Assembly: GCA_036897095.1 (NCBI GenBank)
Contig: JAYMSP010002631.1
Coordinates: 1-23,204 of the forward strand
Origin: Plantago elongata
Lineage: Eukaryota > Streptophyta > Magnoliopsida > Lamiales > Plantaginaceae
Length of the DNA stretch: 23,204 nt
Direction: 5' to 3'
Position numbers and translations under genes: made by a program. This document shows, in pieces, positions 1-9,787 of the stretch (the first letter of the stretch is position 1; each line of letters begins with the position of its first letter). The notes under the pieces are model-generated. The model had not been told where the DNA came from. It did not search any database and saw only the letters and a list, made by a program, of their open reading frames with translations.

Positions 1-1029
1 GAGAGGACTATGCATCGATCGACTTTTCAGCCGGTGTAATTAATGCACTGTACTATTTCTTGTCTTGTAGTCTCAACGAACACATGAGCCTTTATGAAAG
101 CTAGCGTGCTCCTTGACTCGATGATGTCATATGTTCACATACATGTTATGTGCAATATTTGCAATATACAATATGCTTTCTGAACATAGTCTATCTGAGG
201 AGACTAACCCTTATGTTTTCATCAAACTTGTGCATTCTTCTATCTTCTGATCTTCGATTAAAATCCATTGCAAGGATCCTTCTTCATGGCCTTCTCAAAA
301 TATAAAATTACATTCAGAGACCTAATAATCCTATTACAAGTTTAACTAGACTAACATACTAAGTGATTTCCTCTTTTACAATGTTCAAGTGAACCAAGAG
401 TGCTAGTCACATTTTTGTGCTAAAGATAAGTCACATGGTGATTGATCAAAAATACTAATATATATTCCTAACAAAAAACTTTGGATTTCCTAACTACATC
501 TGTAATCCCTATTTTGGGCCCCGACCTCGACTTTAGTCGATTCTATCTTTGCTTACCAAAAAAAATAAAAATACAAGGGTTTTGGGTGATTTTTCAAAAC
601 TTTTATTAATATTTTATAAAATAAAATAAAAAAAAACTAATGAATCACAATTGTTCAAAATTGTTTCAAATTTTAATTAATAGGTGAATTTCATTTAGTA
701 CCCCTTTTAGATACTCTAATTACACTTACACTTTGATCTCTATTAGTTTAAAAAATAACATATATGTCCATTATTTCGTTAACTAAAAGAATGATGCAAA
801 AAATGATCTTAGTTTATCATTTTGAAAAGGTATCCCTTTCCCTTATTACTTTCAAATTCAACCTAAATTCTTTATTTTTTATTTTTTTTGTTGAGTACCA
901 TTGACTTTTACAATATATTTTTTCCGAATTAAAAAATTATATGGGCCTATAATATTTTTTACAATATAATTATAATTTATATAATATAATTAGTTTTTGG
1001 AATTAATTGCAAAATCAGAAATACCAATA
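1..1029. other. AT-rich intergenic DNA
   Basis: No gene, RNA or bounded element recognised. About 520-545 holds a small GC-richer patch (GGGCCCCGACC) that may be a transposon remnant. From 590 on the DNA is mostly A/T runs. Confidence 0.5.
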
Positions 1030-1312
1030 AAGCTCCACCGGAGATGACTGGAGTTTCGTAAACAGCTGAGTTGTGTACGACTCCAATTAGAGTTGTTTTA
1101 ACAGCTCCAATGGAGAAGTTATTTCCAAAGCTCCATCCGAAGCATCTTCGGTTTGAAGCTTTGAGCTATAACTTGCATTTCCAATCGGAGCTACAACAAC
1201 TTTGGTGTAGGAGCTCCACACCAAAGCAAGTTCGGCCACCAAAGTTGTGCAAACAGCTCCGATGGAGGTGATTGGAGTTGTTTACACACGTGTGGCCACT
1301 TCCCAATTTTTT
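1030..1312. repeat. Hairpin-rich repeat block with AGCTCCA..GGAG motifs
   Basis: Within about 280 bp the motif GCTCC(A/G) or its complement GGAGC recurs about ten times, in both directions. Several form local hairpins: CTCCAATGGAG, CCGAAGCATCTTCGG, and an 8-bp stem TTTGGTGT/ACACCAAA at 1201-1225 around GGAGCTCC. The block ends in the palindrome CACACGTGTG. It resembles the subterminal part of a non-autonomous DNA transposon. A 66-codon frame across it (1071-1271) is an artefact of the repeats. Confidence 0.55.
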
Positions 1313-1581
1313 TCCTCTTCTTTTTTCTTTTATAAATTTCTAACATAATTTTCTTTTTATTTAAAATTTTTTATTTATCTGTTTGATGAATATTATAATT
1401 GATAAAATCTAATTTTGAATATGTAATAAATATATAACTTTTATTTTAAGTCGGGGTCAAATTTGCACACTACATTAAAACTTGTGAATGGTGTGTTTGG
1501 CTCAATTAAATTTTATTTGACTATTTGGACCTCTATCTAATTGTTGATAAATATTTGAATTTAGATATAATTCATAATTGT

Positions 1582-1661
1582 TCATTTAGTAGGGAGTAGC
1601 CTGAAAAGAGGGCATTTAGCATCATTTAGTAGGGAGTAGCCTGAAAAGAGGGTATTTAGTA
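1582..1661 (+). repeat. 40-bp tandem duplication
   Basis: The segment TCATTTAGTAGGGAGTAGCC, followed by TGAAAAGAGGG, occurs at 1582 and again at 1622. The copies are almost identical over the first 31 bases. Confidence 0.9.
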
Positions 1662-1752
1662 GAAGTGGTATATGAAATTTTCTCCTATATTTCATCTGGT
1701 TGAAGTCAAATAAAATGTAATTTGTTGTAGTTTTTAAGCTGTGTTCTTTTTA

Positions 1753-1862
1753 ACTGAAATTTACTGAACTAAATTGAACTAAAATAAAATATTAATATAA
1801 TTAAATTGAATTGAACTAAACTTAACTAAATTGAACTAAATTAAACTGAATTAATATGAAGT
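1753..1862 (+). repeat. Degenerate TGAACTAAAT repeat
   Basis: Ten or so imperfect units of the pattern (T)GAACTAAA(T) or AATTGAACT lie head to tail. The period is about 10 bp with drift. This is low-complexity satellite-like sequence with no coding content. Confidence 0.75.
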
Positions 1863-2690
1863 GATTTTTCTAGTATTAAGTTTGATGCCTCAACCAACTT
1901 TAAACCACACTTAGTACTATTTTATGTCAATCTCCTCTTTGACTTTCCTAACATATTAGTTAAGATACTTGTAAAAAGAATAGTTAAGTTGTCTTATTTA
2001 GAAATTAAATATTGATTATAGTAGCTTAATCCGTTTAACGCGGCGATAAGAGTCACTAATTAACAGATTCCTTCCAACTGTCGAACATGTTCTAAATGAA
2101 AAAGAGAACTTGTCACGTACAGTATACAGATTTTAATTAATTACTAATTGTATGTGTATCTATATAATCTTTGCAAATTACTCTTTCCTCTAAATCTTAG
2201 ATAATAGAAATTGTAAAGTAAACTATTTCTTGATGACGACTAATGGCTTGCATTTTGTCAATGATATTTATTACTTTCATTACGTGTCAAGGTTAGATAT
2301 TGATTGTACACGACAAAACTCCATAAATACATTATTGGACGAGCCGTCGAACTAAAGGGTCAGTATATCATTTGCACTGCCAATTGTTCAAAATGTACTA
2401 TGTGCGCTAAGTACGTATAGGAATACTACAATATATAAGTTTAATAAGTATTTAAGAGTTTTTCCTTTTCTAAACAGTAAAAGTGATTCGAAACCTCATC
2501 ATATTTTTTTGAAGGAAAATATATTAGTTATTACCAACTATAATACTTAAACACCGAAGAACTTTTGAATATCTATTAAAATAAAAAAAAACTAGATTAA
2601 AATGTTTTTATACATGTTTCTAACTATATTTTATTAATTTAAATTATCATCCAAACAAACTCCAAATAATCAACCATATGGTTAAAGGGA
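1863..2690. other. AT-rich intergenic DNA
   Basis: I see no gene, RNA, inverted-repeat element or tandem repeat in this stretch. Confidence 0.5.
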
Positions 2691-2731
2691 GCATGTACGA
2701 AACCGAAAAGCTCCGAGTGTAAGTTGGGGGA

Positions 2732-3448
2732 GAGCATCGGGCCAGGTCCAGACCGAGACGGGCCCGGCTGGCCCGAAATTTGAAATGTGGAGTTTTTTCA
2801 TCTCGAGGATTGGACCTTAAAAACGTCCGGTCCGGTCCGGTCCTAGACCCAAAAAAATAAACAATAAAAAATTCAAAAAAACGAAAAACAAGGAGGTTGG
2901 ATCGAGAGGACGGAGGTGGCGAATGGCAAAGAACTACCCGATAAGAAGAACTTTATTGTAGGCGAAGATTGGCCGCTAAGGAGGAGGAGGACGAAGTTGA
3001 AGGACGGATGACGGTGGCGGAGTCAAGCTGGAGCTACTAAAGTCGGAGGAGAAGCAGTGGGGAAGTCAAGACCTGGTGAAGTTAGAGGAGAATCTGTGTT
3101 GAACAGTCGATTTGAAAGGAGGAGAACAGTGGAGTGGGGGACCGCCGGAGGTGATGGCCGGTGGGTGAATTCGAAGGTGGAGTGGTGGACGGTCAAAGGC
3201 TGGGTGGGTGAAGGGTGAAGAAGACAGTTTTGTTTGGGTGAAGAGTGAAGAAGACGGCTATGGTTATAATAAAAAAAATGGGTATATCAGTCAAATATCG
3301 GTCCATCAGTCCAACACGCACTTTTTCAATCTTTGGACCGGGCCGCACGATGATCGATATTTTCAAATCTTATGGCCCGAGGACTGGACCGAATCGGTCT
3401 AGGACCGGCCCTAGGGCCCTATTTTTGGGTTGGGTCTTGATTATGCTC
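2732..3448. mobile_element. Putative non-autonomous DNA element with GAGCAT ends
   Basis: The 717-bp block starts with GAGCAT and ends with ATGCTC. Both sides then carry dense GGTCC/GGCCC motifs. CCGGTCCTAGACCC (2837-2850) is the inverted match of CGGTCTAGGACCGG (3395-3408), 13 of 14 bases. The interior, about 2890-3250, is purine-rich (GGAGG, GGTGG); its complement looks like Pro/Ser-rich coding or leader sequence, which could be a captured gene piece. No clear target-site duplication is seen. The frames at 3208-3463 are repeat-derived. Confidence 0.5.
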
Positions 3449-3596
3449 AACACTATTCCTTAATGCCATATACCTAGGTTTCGGGCTTCCGGTCACTCAC
3501 AGTCCATCTTCTCTTTTTTACTAACTCAATAACCAATGTATTAGAAAAGGCATCTACTAGTGGTGAAGTGTGAGAGTTCTACCATGTTTGAATATA

Positions 3597-3826
3597 CTTC
3601 CTCTGTCCCAATTTCAATTACTCACGGCGTTGGATATAAATTCAAGAAAAAATGAATAATGTAGGAGATTGTAATAAAGCAGAAAATAAATTGAATAAAT
3701 TAGAGATATAGTAAATAAAGTATGAGTGATAGTGAATATAGTAAGTGAGAAATTTTGTCAAATGAATAATTGAATTTGGGATGAATCAATATGTAATATG
3801 AGTACATAAATCTGGGACAGACGGAG
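3597..3826. mobile_element. Stowaway-type MITE
   Basis: Ends CTTCCTCTGTCCCA and TGGGACAGACGGAG are inverted repeats with two mismatches. TA is present at both sides (3595-3596 and 3827-3828), the Stowaway target site. It is 230 bp, AT-rich and non-coding. Confidence 0.85.
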
Positions 3827-3869
3827 TATAATTGTATAAGTACTTGTCTAGAGGTACACTAGGTCCAAC

Positions 3870-4500
3870 GATGATGTAGACAAGTAGAGTTCCAAGCTCC
3901 AAACATCTTCGTAGAGCGCCAAGTTCTATCGCCTACGTAGAGAACCAAGCTCCAATCATCTGCACAAAGCGCCAAGCTTTATCACCTATGTAGAGGGTCG
4001 AGCTATAAATGGTGAATCATATGTAGAGTGCCAAACTCTGCAACCAACAACTATAATTGCATATGTAGAGAACCAAGCTCTACCATCGACGTAGAGTGCC
4101 AAGCTCGAAGAACCTATATATGGACAATCAAGTTCTATATTCACAATGATCCAGGTAGATTTCTAAACTCTAAATTAAGAGTGCCAAGTTCAAAATATTT
4201 ATGTAGAGCGACAAGTTATGACCCTCCAAATGACTACATAGAGTGTCGAGCTATGAAGCGTAAATTCTATTGTGGAGTGTCGAGCTCTAACTATATTAAC
4301 GACTAGATAGACCATATAGCTCCAACATCTTCAAAATTCATGTAGAGCTCCAACGCCTCCCTCAAGTCACTCATGTAGACCAACAAGCTTATGTCACCTC
4401 GACGCTTGTGTAGATTGCCAAAATCAAGTCACGTAAGGACTTATGTAGATCATTAGGAAAAAGATGCATATGAATTATGTAGATTATCTACCATTAGTAT
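3870..4500 (+). repeat. Degenerate array of GTAGAG..CCAAGCTC units
   Basis: About 20 units of roughly 25-40 bp share the core (A)TGTAGAGNGCCAAGCTCTA. Examples start near 3930, 4020, 4060, 4089, 4200 and 4334. Units become weaker after 4400, with scattered relics to about 4710. Spacing and sequence vary more than in a classical minisatellite. The core contains CTC and GAG arms, so units can also pair with each other. An ATG frame at 4028-4306 arises from the repeat and does not look like a protein gene. Confidence 0.75.
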
Positions 4501-4709
4501 GCTAAATATGCACATAGGGTATCAAGTTCAGTAAGTCCAGAAACATATGTATAGCATCAAGCTCTAATCGTAAAAATAATCTGTTGAGCGTCGAGATCTA
4601 CAAGATGCATATGAAGAGAGTCCATCTCTAACTTCTTAAGTTATGTTGACCTTCAAGCCCCAAAGTCATAAAAAGTACATGTAGACCAACAATTATGTAG
4701 AACGTTGAA

Positions 4710-5640
4710 TCCTAGAAGTATGACAAACACGGAACTCCATCCATATTCTACAAACCGTTACATAATGCAATCAGTTACACATCTACCCAAATAATTTCAA
4801 TCTACTTCCAACTCACAATCTACTTTTAATCTCCATTAATAGTCGATCTACTACCGACGAAAGCCACACATGCTTGGTTATTAGATGATACAATATACCT
4901 GCATAGAATCACTAGATTTGATTTATGATTTTGCATCTTATTAGCTATCTATTTTTATTGGATTGATCAAGTACTAACTTGAGCGTTGGAGTGTCTTAGG
5001 CCGGCACCAAACTAGTGTCCGTGACCTCTTATACATCCCTCCCAGTGTGTTACTGCAGCCTTGCAGGTGATCGATGCCCATCAGAAAATTTAAGTTGTAG
5101 ACCCTCCCCCCCCCCCCCCCCCCCCCCCAACGTTAGGTTTACCTATAACCATGTACGCATTGATGAGGTTGCTATGCAAACTTCCTCTAAATGAGCCCGG
5201 TCCATGTAAAGTGGACATAAAAGTTATCGAAAAACTCCAAATCATTTATACATATAATCCACGTACCCTTCAAGGAAAGCATGAAGCTTAGAACTAAGTA
5301 GTCAAAAACATTAATATAGAGGGAGGATGGGGAACCTTTATGTTTCATCATTATTGTTTAAACTTTTACGTCTCTTACGCTCTCTTGTTTGCAACAATAT
5401 TGTTTATGAAATTATATATTTTTAAAGCTTTCAACTTTTTTTACAACACATCCCTGAATATCACTTCTTCACTTTCATACTAATTGTACTTTGAGAAAAT
5501 CAACTTTGAATATTGTTTTGTTTGTTCCTAAACCGTTCCGCCATACAAACTTGTTTCATTGTGTTTTTAGTAGCTAGCCGCAATTATGAATAAGAATATT
5601 TGTGCTTATCTCAATTGACATGTTAATCCAACCAAACTCG
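4710..5640. other. Intergenic DNA with a C23 homopolymer
   Basis: No gene recognised. 4780-4870 has several CTAC/ATCTAC words that may be worn units of the preceding array. A run of 23 C lies at 5106-5128. The rest is ordinary AT-rich sequence. Confidence 0.5.
5106..5128 (+). repeat. C23 homopolymer
   Basis: Twenty-three uninterrupted C residues follow ACCCT. The exact length is prone to sequencing error. Confidence 0.95.
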
Positions 5641-5649
5641 CTTAGTTAA

Positions 5650-5840
5650 GCACTCATTAGAGCTGCCTTTAGCAGCCCTAATTGGAGCATTCAAGAGCTC
5701 CAACGAGAGCTCTTGAACAACTCCAGTTGGAGCACTTTAAAGGCTCATGTCGGAGCTAAGGACAACTCCAATGAGAGCCTTAAACTGAGCTCTAAACGGA
5801 GTTGTTATAAGCTCCGGTTGGAGTTCTTCAATGCCCCGCT
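5650..5840. repeat. Second hairpin-rich AGCTCCAA..TTGGAGC block
   Basis: The same GCTCCAA/TTGGAGC words as the block at 1.03-1.31 kb recur here in both directions. TTCAAGAGCTC (5690-5700) pairs perfectly with GAGCTCTTGAA (5707-5717) around a 6-base loop. ATTGGAGC, GTTGGAGC and AAGCTCCGGTTGGAG also occur. Downstream, 5960-6090 is rich in GGTGGT and GATGATG, like the interior of the element at 2.7-3.4 kb. The block is probably one side of a non-autonomous transposon whose limits I cannot set. Confidence 0.55.
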
Positions 5841-6526
5841 TGTAGATGTTATAAAAGCACCTCGGAGTCTCTTGGGTCTCCATTGGTGACCCATTTCAAG
5901 CTTCAAATGGTTTCTAATGAAGACTGGACTTCTTTTATTTATTTATTTTCACGGTTAGTTTGTGGGGGTTGGTCGGAGAGGAAAATGGTGGTGGTTGCTC
6001 AGAGATGATGATGGTGGCGATGGTGGTGGTAGGACGAATGAAGGAAGCTATTGAGGGTTGAAGAAGAAGCAGAGGAGATGAAATTAAATTTCATTTGCTT
6101 TTTTATCAAATTAAATTTTATACACTTATTTTTATTTATTTTAAAAATTTATGCCAAATCATGCCAATTAGTCATCCCCATCCGTAAAAAATGACATGTA
6201 TGCACCGGAGTCAACACCTAAGGTGGATTTTAAGTGTCGGTTTAATATTGTAAACAATGGGTACAAATCTTTAATTGGAGCAAACCATAAGAGATATTTA
6301 TGAAGATGACCCTAAATTATATCGAACTATGAGTACAGTAGCATAAACACTCGAAAATGTTTTCCAAGTCACTCTCACGTGTAGAGTCTCTTAAGAGGTG
6401 TGGGCTAAGAGACTAACTTGTATGGTGGGAAAATACCTTTTTTGTATTTGGCTGTGGCGATTTGGGCTACACTGAGTATTAAGACAATTTTGAAAAATGT
6501 GGTGGACAAGGTGAAAAACTGTTGGA

Positions 6527-6528
<2 letters not shown>
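5841..6528. other. Intergenic DNA, partly GGTGGT/GAAGAAG-rich
   Basis: 5960-6085 is a purine-rich low-complexity stretch. The remainder up to the CT microsatellite is AT-rich. No gene recognised. Confidence 0.45.
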
Positions 6529-6567
<39 letters not shown>

Positions 6568-6573
6568 CCTCTC
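6529..6573 (+). repeat. CT microsatellite, left of the TRIM element
   Basis: (CT)17 at 6529-6562 continues as CCCTCCCTCTC to 6573 and directly abuts the TGTAACG end of the LTR. The predicted peptides with Ser/Leu or Arg/Glu runs here are microsatellite artefacts. Confidence 0.95.
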
Positions 6574-7277
6574 TGTAACGATCCGGCCCCTTGCGGGTCG
6601 AGATCCGACCCTTTGGGCAGGCACGGTTACTCATGGGCAGCTCTCGGGGTGATATGTTGACCCCACTGTACCAACACAAGTCCTTTCCCACGCACTTTGG
6701 CCTCACTCGTGCACGAACTGGGAACTTTCTGGTCACCCATCTTAGGATTGCTCTAGAGCCAAGTACGCTTAACTATGGAGTTCTTCTAGATGGATTCCCG
6801 AAAATAAAGGTCCACCTTATTATATGAGTAGCATTCTCAATCCATTTTTGCTCTATGGATCTGACTTGAAATTCGAGGACGTTACATTCAACCCCTCTTG
6901 AATTGTGCGACGTCCCAGCCACACCATGGTCCCGCCAACAGTCCACCCCTTGTGGGTTTTGGGTTGGGACGACTCGACAATTTGTAACGATCCGGCCCTT
7001 TGCGGACTGGCGCAATTATTCATGGGCAGCTCTCGGGGTGATATGTTGGCCCCACTGTACCAACACAAGTACTTTCTCACGCACTTTGACCTCACTCGTG
7101 CGCAAACCGAGAACTTTCTAGTTGGTCGCCCATCATAGGATTGCTCCAGAGCTAAGCACGTTTAACTCTAGAGTTCTTCTAGATGAATTCCTGAAAAAAA
7201 TGTGCACTTTGTTGATATGAGTAGCATTCTCAACCCATTTAAGATCTATGGATTTGACTTGAAATTCAAAGGCGGTA
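6574..7277 (-). mobile_element. Cassandra-like TRIM retrotransposon with 5S-rRNA-like LTRs
   Basis: Two diverged direct repeats, 6574-6886 and 6983-7277, flank about 96 bp. On the minus strand the complete LTR starts TGTAACG and ends CGTTACA. Each LTR carries a 5S rRNA-like stretch, also on the minus strand: AGTTAAGCGTACTTGG and GATGGGTGACC in 6719-6800, and diverged versions in 7110-7195. These match the box A and box C region of 5S genes, the hallmark of Cassandra elements. A purine tract (AAGAGGGGTTGAA) directly precedes the minus-strand 3' LTR. I cannot see a tRNA-Met primer site after the 5' LTR, so the inner region may be deleted. The element has no protein-coding capacity. Confidence 0.82.

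Positions 7278-7304
<27 letters not shown>
7278..7304 (+). repeat. CT microsatellite, right of the TRIM element
   Basis: (CT)13 follows the outer LTR directly. With the matching CT tract on the other side, it shows that the element sits inside what was one microsatellite. Confidence 0.95.
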
Positions 7305-7308
<4 letters not shown>

Positions 7309-8883
7309 GTGTTTTTGTCTTTGTTGTACTTTCTTCTTGTTTTGAGGATTCTATGTCCTCTGCAATATAATCTGACCTCCTTGGTCATCTAGTTACATAA
7401 GTTTTTAGTTTTAGCACAATATGTATAGTCTAGTGACTAGTGTGTGATTGATTTCTTATAGACTAGATCTTCAAGTCCAAAATATGTTTGTCATTTTGTG
7501 TTCTGGCAAGAAGGATTTCTCGCTTATTGCATTGTATGTATTCATTGAACCCAAAATCAAGATAATTTTCGCAGCGAAGGATCTAATCCTACTATTGTCT
7601 TCGCAGCCAGCCCAAACTAGTGAAGAGTTCTTGTTCTTGTATGAGGGTTGTATTAAGGATAGATGACCATGAGGACTACATTAGTGAAGTTGCAGTGTCA
7701 CCAGTGAAGATAATCTAAGAGTGAAGTTGAAGATCAAAGCTCAAGAATGGCACAAGTGTATGAACTCTCTTAGTAAAGTATCTTATGGTACGCGTGGAAA
7801 TTAGGGCGGCCAAAACGGTTCTGAACCAGGGTTCCAAAACTACTTGTTACTTGTATGGTTATGAACCAACTTTTATTTTCTTAGAGCATTAGTCTTGTAC
7901 CCTTAATATGATCACAAGTCATAACTAGTACTGGTCCCTTTAATCCCTCCATGCAGGTTATATCTTGTATTTCATCCATGTCGCATAATTTCATTTCCAT
8001 TTTGGACAAATGTTATGCTAATGTGCACTTTATTCCCTCTATCAATTGTACTTTAATGTGTCCAAAATTAAAATGTCTGTCAAAGCGTTTGTAGTCAGAA
8101 TTGTGGTTGGGGCCTGGTGATGAAAAAGTATTAAACTCAGTAAGAAATTTCACACATTATACTTCAATATGCTACTATATTATATTTTCTAGTAATAGGT
8201 GCATGTAATTGCAAAGTGTGTAATTTTGTTGAATGCAATTTTTTGTTTGTTTATTTGTTGTATGTACCTTTATTTTCTAGTAATACATGAATTTATGGAC
8301 GTCTAAGAATCACAAATGATATTTGGCCACATGAATTTATGGAGGTCTAATCGAATTGAGTTATTATTGATTAGCTCAAAAACCCCAAATTTTACTTAAA
8401 TATCCTACTAAATCCAATAAACATCGCAATCATATTACATACAAACTTCAAAGTTCAAGTTTAGTTTAATTATCTCAAAATCTCAACTCGAGATGAATTT
8501 ATAGTTGAATTCTATACACAAAGATTAAGTTTTGGTAGATGGTAGGGTAGTTGAATAAGTATGAATGGAGGGGAGTATTAGCATACAAAGTAGTTACCAA
8601 TTACAATCTATAAACACCAATCAAACACCTCCACACCTTTTGCTTTCATAGGCTTCTCTTTGAACCTGCCTATATGATTTGTTCTCAAACCCCTTGAGGG
8701 GAATCCAAGGTGGGATTCCTCTCTGTATTTTGTGAATAAAAGCTGTTGCTGCAGCACCAGGTCGTACTGATTTACACCAAAATGTTCCAAATTAGGTAAA
8801 GATGGTCTGATGGAGTCTTAAGTCTTAAGGATTTCACAACTCCATGATAAGATCATTTACATTATTCACAATCATAGTAAACT
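7305..8883. other. Intergenic DNA including the 3' flank of the BURP gene
   Basis: No gene recognised. A 72-codon frame at 7448-7666 and a minus-strand frame at 8608-8790 show no domain. The latter lies just downstream of the BURP stop and is probably 3' UTR or flank. AATAAA for the minus strand is not obvious. Confidence 0.45.
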
Positions 8884-9787
8884 CTAAGACACTGGAATCC
8901 AAACAAGGTTATCTGTCGGAAAGAAATGGCAAACCGGTCCAGCACCAGGGCTGGTTCCAAGAACAAGAAACGCAACATGATCGCGGTCCCATTGTGAGGT
9001 ATCCATGTGACACATAGCTACAGCTTCAACACGTCCACCATCATCACCTTCTAGCGTAACCTTGTAAAGTACATTATCACTCAACTGGCTATGACAGTAA
9101 AACACTGCATAAGGATAAGGCAGCGTATGGCAAGCAACTATCCTTGGAGCAGATATCTCAACAGGACGCTGGAGGATGGTGTAGTTTTGAAGAGCGGTAA
9201 TTTGGTCTGTCAGATAATTCGTTGTCAGCACTCTCATCCGGGAACTTGATCCAAATACTTCTTGCACTGAGTCCAGCATGTGTTCTAAAGAAGTAGCACA
9301 AAACTTTTTTTCGCCCTTCAGCGGAGGATACTCACAGTGATGGAGAGTGGTTTCAATTGCTTTGGCCTGTTTTGAGCCTTGAGGAAATTCAAAGAGCGTA
9401 AGAAGGTAATCCAGCTTGGACGAGGAGAACGGGATGGTGTCGGATTCGTGTTTCGAGAGAAGATGGGGTGAGGTAGAAGCTTCCTTTATGGGAAAGTAGA
9501 TTTTCATTTGGTTCCCCAGTTTGAGATCATTGTGATGAAAGAACACATTCAATTCAGGTTCCATTTGATCCGATGGCTTTTGGTTTTCGCGAAAACGAAG
9601 ATGGTTATCACCATGATCAGCTACATGTGCTTCAGTTATCAGCACAGACAACTGCAAATAGTGTCAAGTATAAGAATCTAACAGAAATTAATATTGACTT
9701 CCAGAAATATTATAGTACTGTGCATATTACCTGGAACAGAAGCAGTAAACCGAAAATGAAGGTCAGAGAGGCGAATCCAAAATCCAT
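8884..9787 (-). CDS. BURP-domain protein, BNM2/USP-like, two exons
   Basis: Exon 1 is 9787-9731 (19 codons), then a 79-bp GT-AG intron (9730-9652), then exon 2 at 9651-8884, giving 274 residues. Residues 1 to about 27 form a hydrophobic signal peptide ending near ITEA, so the protein should be secreted or vacuolar. The BURP domain spans about residues 52-272. The four CH pairs are at 193, 205, 233 and 260, followed by W270. This is exactly CHX10CHX26CHX25CHX8W, within the family consensus. The upstream motif with CATSLE is also present. The linker between signal peptide and domain is only about 25 residues, with no repeats, and it lacks the YW..MP segment common in RD22-type members; this fits the short BNM2/USP-like group. 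Known BURP proteins act in the cell wall or seed, and some are copper-dependent peptide cyclases; nothing here shows which applies. The frame is open upstream to an ATG at 9898, but the ATG at 9787 puts the signal peptide at the N terminus. Confidence 0.93.
9652..9730 (-). other. Phase-0 intron of the BURP gene
   Basis: On the minus strand the donor reads CAG|GTAATA and the acceptor TATTTGCAG|TTG. Removing the 79 bases joins the signal-peptide exon to the domain exon in frame. Without splicing, the BURP reading frame would have no good ATG or signal peptide. Confidence 0.88.

Noticed and set aside
4028..4306. 92-residue plus-strand ORF
   Set aside because: It lies wholly in the degenerate GTAGAG..AAGCTC array and its sequence follows the repeat.
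3870..4710. CRISPR array
   Set aside because: Units are too diverged, spacing is irregular, and the context is a plant nuclear genome.
6391..6736. Plus- and minus-strand ORFs with Ser/Leu or Arg/Glu runs
   Set aside because: They are translations of the CT microsatellite and the adjoining LTR; no ATG context, domain or gene structure.
6719..6800. A genuine 5S rRNA gene
   Set aside because: Only part of the 5S sequence is present, it is diverged, and it is repeated inside paired direct repeats with TGTAACG ends, so it belongs to a Cassandra-like LTR.
8608..8790. 60-residue minus-strand ORF downstream of the BURP gene, considered as an extra exon
   Set aside because: The BURP domain is complete and ends normally at W270 plus four residues and a stop; no domain is visible in the ORF.
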